Below are positions 5,431 to 6,820 of a stretch of 6,820 nt of DNA, one piece after another. Source of the stretch: Bacteroidota bacterium (GTDB lineage: Bacteria > Bacteroidota > Bacteroidia > Flavobacteriales > Weeksellaceae); assembly GCA_018266965.1 (NCBI GenBank), contig JAFDZJ010000382.1:1-6820 (forward strand), given 5' to 3'. The position numbers and the translations under genes were made by a program. Numbering within the stretch: the first letter of the stretch is position 1; every line of letters starts with the position of its first letter. Below the pieces are notes generated by a model. The model was not told the origin of the DNA and ran no database searches. It saw only the letters and a list, made by a program, of their open reading frames with translations.

Positions 5431-6684
5431 TTATACGGTTTCGGATTGCACAACTTTGTATAGCTTGTCGCTTGGTCTTACTCTGAAATCGGTTTTGAAT
5501 GTTACTACATCGGACTTCACACCTTTGGAAGTATTTTCTTTTTGATCGACCATCATATTTGTAACAACCATTTCCTGGGAACCAGTTGTTGGACCTTGGA
5601 TAAGTACGGTATCTCCTTCGGATAAATCGTAGGCTTCTATTAAAAATTCGGCAATATTGGATTTTGGATAAAAATGTTTTCCTTTTCCTATGTATATTTT
5701 TTTCTGGGTTGCGCTTGATCCGGAATTTGCAGACCATTCTCCTAATTCTTGTCCTAGGTAGTAACCGTCCCAAAAACCTCTATTATATACTTTTTCCAAA
5801 TCATTCATCCAAATTTTCACTTTTTCTTCGGAAAAAGTTCCATCTGCAATACTATCAATAGCTTCTCTGTAGCATTTGGTAACCATGGCAACATATTCCG
5901 GAGCTCGACCTCTTCCTTCAATTTTCAAGACTTTTACACCGGCATCATCGATTTGGTCTAGGAAACCAATGGTGCAAAGGTCTTTTGGTGACATCATGTA
6001 CTCATTATCCAGTTCTATCTCGAAGCCTGTTTCTTGGTCTATTACGGTATATTTTTTTCTGCAATTTTGCTTACAAGCTCCTCTGTTAGCGGAAGAATTG
6101 TGAGAGTGAAGGCTCAGGTAGCATTTTCCTGAAACAGCCATACACAAAGCACCATGACCAAATATCTCTATTTCCACCAAATTTCCGGATGGTCCTTTGA
6201 CTTGTTCTTTCTCTATTTGTTGGCATATTTTTTTTATTTGGGAGATACTAAGTTCTCTGGACATTACCATAGTATCTGCAAATAGTGCGTAAAATTTTAC
6301 AGTTTCTATATTGGTAATATTGATTTGGGTGGAGATATGTACCTCCATTCCTATTTGTCTGGCGTATGCAATAACAGCTTGATCCATAGCGATAACCGCA
6401 GTTAGATTGGCGGCTTTTGCTTTGTCTAGCAATGTTTTTATAATAGACAAATCGTGGTCGTAGATTATTGTGTTGAGGGTAAGGTAAGTTCTCACGCCTT
6501 TTTCTGAACATCTTTTAGAAATTTCAGGGAGATCGTCGATGGTAAAATTCATAGAAGCTCTTGCTCTCATATTGAGTTGTTCTACCCCGAAATATACCGA
6601 ATCTGCTCCATTGTCAATTGCTGCTTGTAGTGAGGTAAAATCTCCTGCTGGCGACATCAATTCTATTCTTCCTGTTTTTGTCAT
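5431..6684 (-). CDS. U32 family protein, TrhP/YrrO-like RNA hydroxylation factor
   Basis: Counted from ATG 6684 the product has 417 residues (MTKTGRIELMSPAGDF...), the typical start and length of TrhP/YrrO-like members; the longer RlhA type has extra C-terminal domains. The N-terminal half is a TIM-barrel-like region (IELMSPAGDFTSLQAAI, then SVYFGVEQLNMRARA). The U32 signature is complete: E-x-F-x2-GA-L-C-x4-G-x-C-x-L-S at residues 173-191, with two cysteines (C181, C188), followed by NRGACKQNCR with C204 and C208. These four cysteines probably hold an Fe-S cluster. A smaller C-terminal beta domain follows (about 325-417). Although annotated as a peptidase or collagenase family, E. coli and Bacillus members are needed for 5-hydroxyuridine in tRNA wobble position 34, or for 5-hydroxycytidine in 23S rRNA. 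It leads the unit with the ferredoxin gene. An in-frame TTG at 6706-6708 is rejected as start because it lies in the promoter. Confidence 0.9.
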   Translation of the reverse strand: MTKTGRIELMSPAGDFTSLQAAIDNGADSVYFGVEQLNMRARASMNFTIDDLPEISKRCSEKGVRTYLTLNTIIYDHDLSIIKTLLDKAKAANLTAVIAMDQAVIAYARQIGMEVHISTQINITNIETVKFYALFADTMVMSRELSISQIKKICQQIEKEQVKGPSGNLVEIEIFGHGALCMAVSGKCYLSLHSHNSSANRGACKQNCRKKYTVIDQETGFEIELDNEYMMSPKDLCTIGFLDQIDDAGVKVLKIEGRGRAPEYVAMVTKCYREAIDSIADGTFSEEKVKIWMNDLEKVYNRGFWDGYYLGQELGEWSANSGSSATQKKIYIGKGKHFYPKSNIAEFLIEAYDLSEGDTVLIQGPTTGSQEMVVTNMMVDQKENTSKGVKSDVVTFKTDFRVRPSDKLYKVVQSETV

Positions 6685-6705
6685 GTTGAAAAGTGAAATT
6701 TTTTG

Positions 6706-6736
6706 CAAAGATAAGGATTTAACAATAATTACTCAA
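6706..6736 (-). promoter_or_regulatory. Putative promoter of the U32-ferredoxin-cyclo-ligase unit
   Basis: On the minus strand 6706-6713 reads TATCTTTG, a full match to TAnnTTTG and identical to the -7 element at 2885-2892. TTG (complement of 6734-6736) lies 20 bases upstream as a -33 element. Transcription would start near 6699, about 15 bases before ATG 6684. No promoter is visible in the two short gaps downstream, which fits one transcript for all three genes. The rest of 6714-6820 shows no gene. Confidence 0.7.
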
Positions 6737-6820
6737 TTTTCGGATAATGAAGTTGGACTAGGTCGATTTAATTAGTATGAGAAATATCTTTTATTAATTT
6801 AAAAAAATAAATTCACTATT

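Noticed and set aside
5381..5773. Minus-strand open frame of 130 codons rich in Arg
   Set aside because: It lies in another frame of the U32 gene, whose family signature and length are clear; the Arg/Lys-rich content without a domain is typical of a shadow frame.

Overview
The window is AT-rich chromosomal DNA, most likely from a Flavobacteriales/Bacteroidetes bacterium (Chryseobacterium-like or a related genus). The evidence is the absence of Shine-Dalgarno motifs before start codons, promoter elements of the Bacteroidetes type (TAnnTTTG at -7 with a TTG/TTTG about 19-20 bases upstream), lipoproteins with short charged tethers, and gene families typical of that group. I see no transposon, tRNA, rRNA or CRISPR array. 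Almost every base is explained by eight complete or nearly complete genes plus one gene fragment.

Left part, plus strand (1-2450): the last 33 codons of an unidentified gene, then rmuC (membrane-anchored coiled-coil protein with a nuclease-like fold), then a 72-base array of hexamer repeats (GGTTAA/GATTGA), then a SpoU/TrmH-family RNA 2'-O-ribose methyltransferase. A strong hairpin follows and can end transcription from both sides, because the next gene is convergent.

Middle part (2460-4651): a small Ala-rich lipoprotein on the minus strand and a two-gene plus-strand unit diverge from one 178-base intergenic region. That region holds back-to-back promoters and a perfect 8-bp-arm palindrome lying over the plus-strand -7 element. 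The plus-strand unit encodes a single-pass membrane protein, with a cytoplasmic N-terminal domain that may bind DNA and an extracytoplasmic C-terminal half, overlapping a lipoprotein gene by 17 bases. The pair has no known function. It is the best candidate here for an undescribed system: a membrane-bound regulator with a lipoprotein partner.

Right part, minus strand (6736 down to 4606): a promoter, a U32-family protein with the four-cysteine signature (TrhP/YrrO-like RNA hydroxylation factor), a small 4Fe-4S ferredoxin starting 6 bases later, and 5-formyltetrahydrofolate cyclo-ligase 18 bases after that. The ferredoxin is plausibly the electron carrier for the U32 protein. The cyclo-ligase gene overlaps the 3' end of the lipoprotein gene tail-to-tail by 46 bases.
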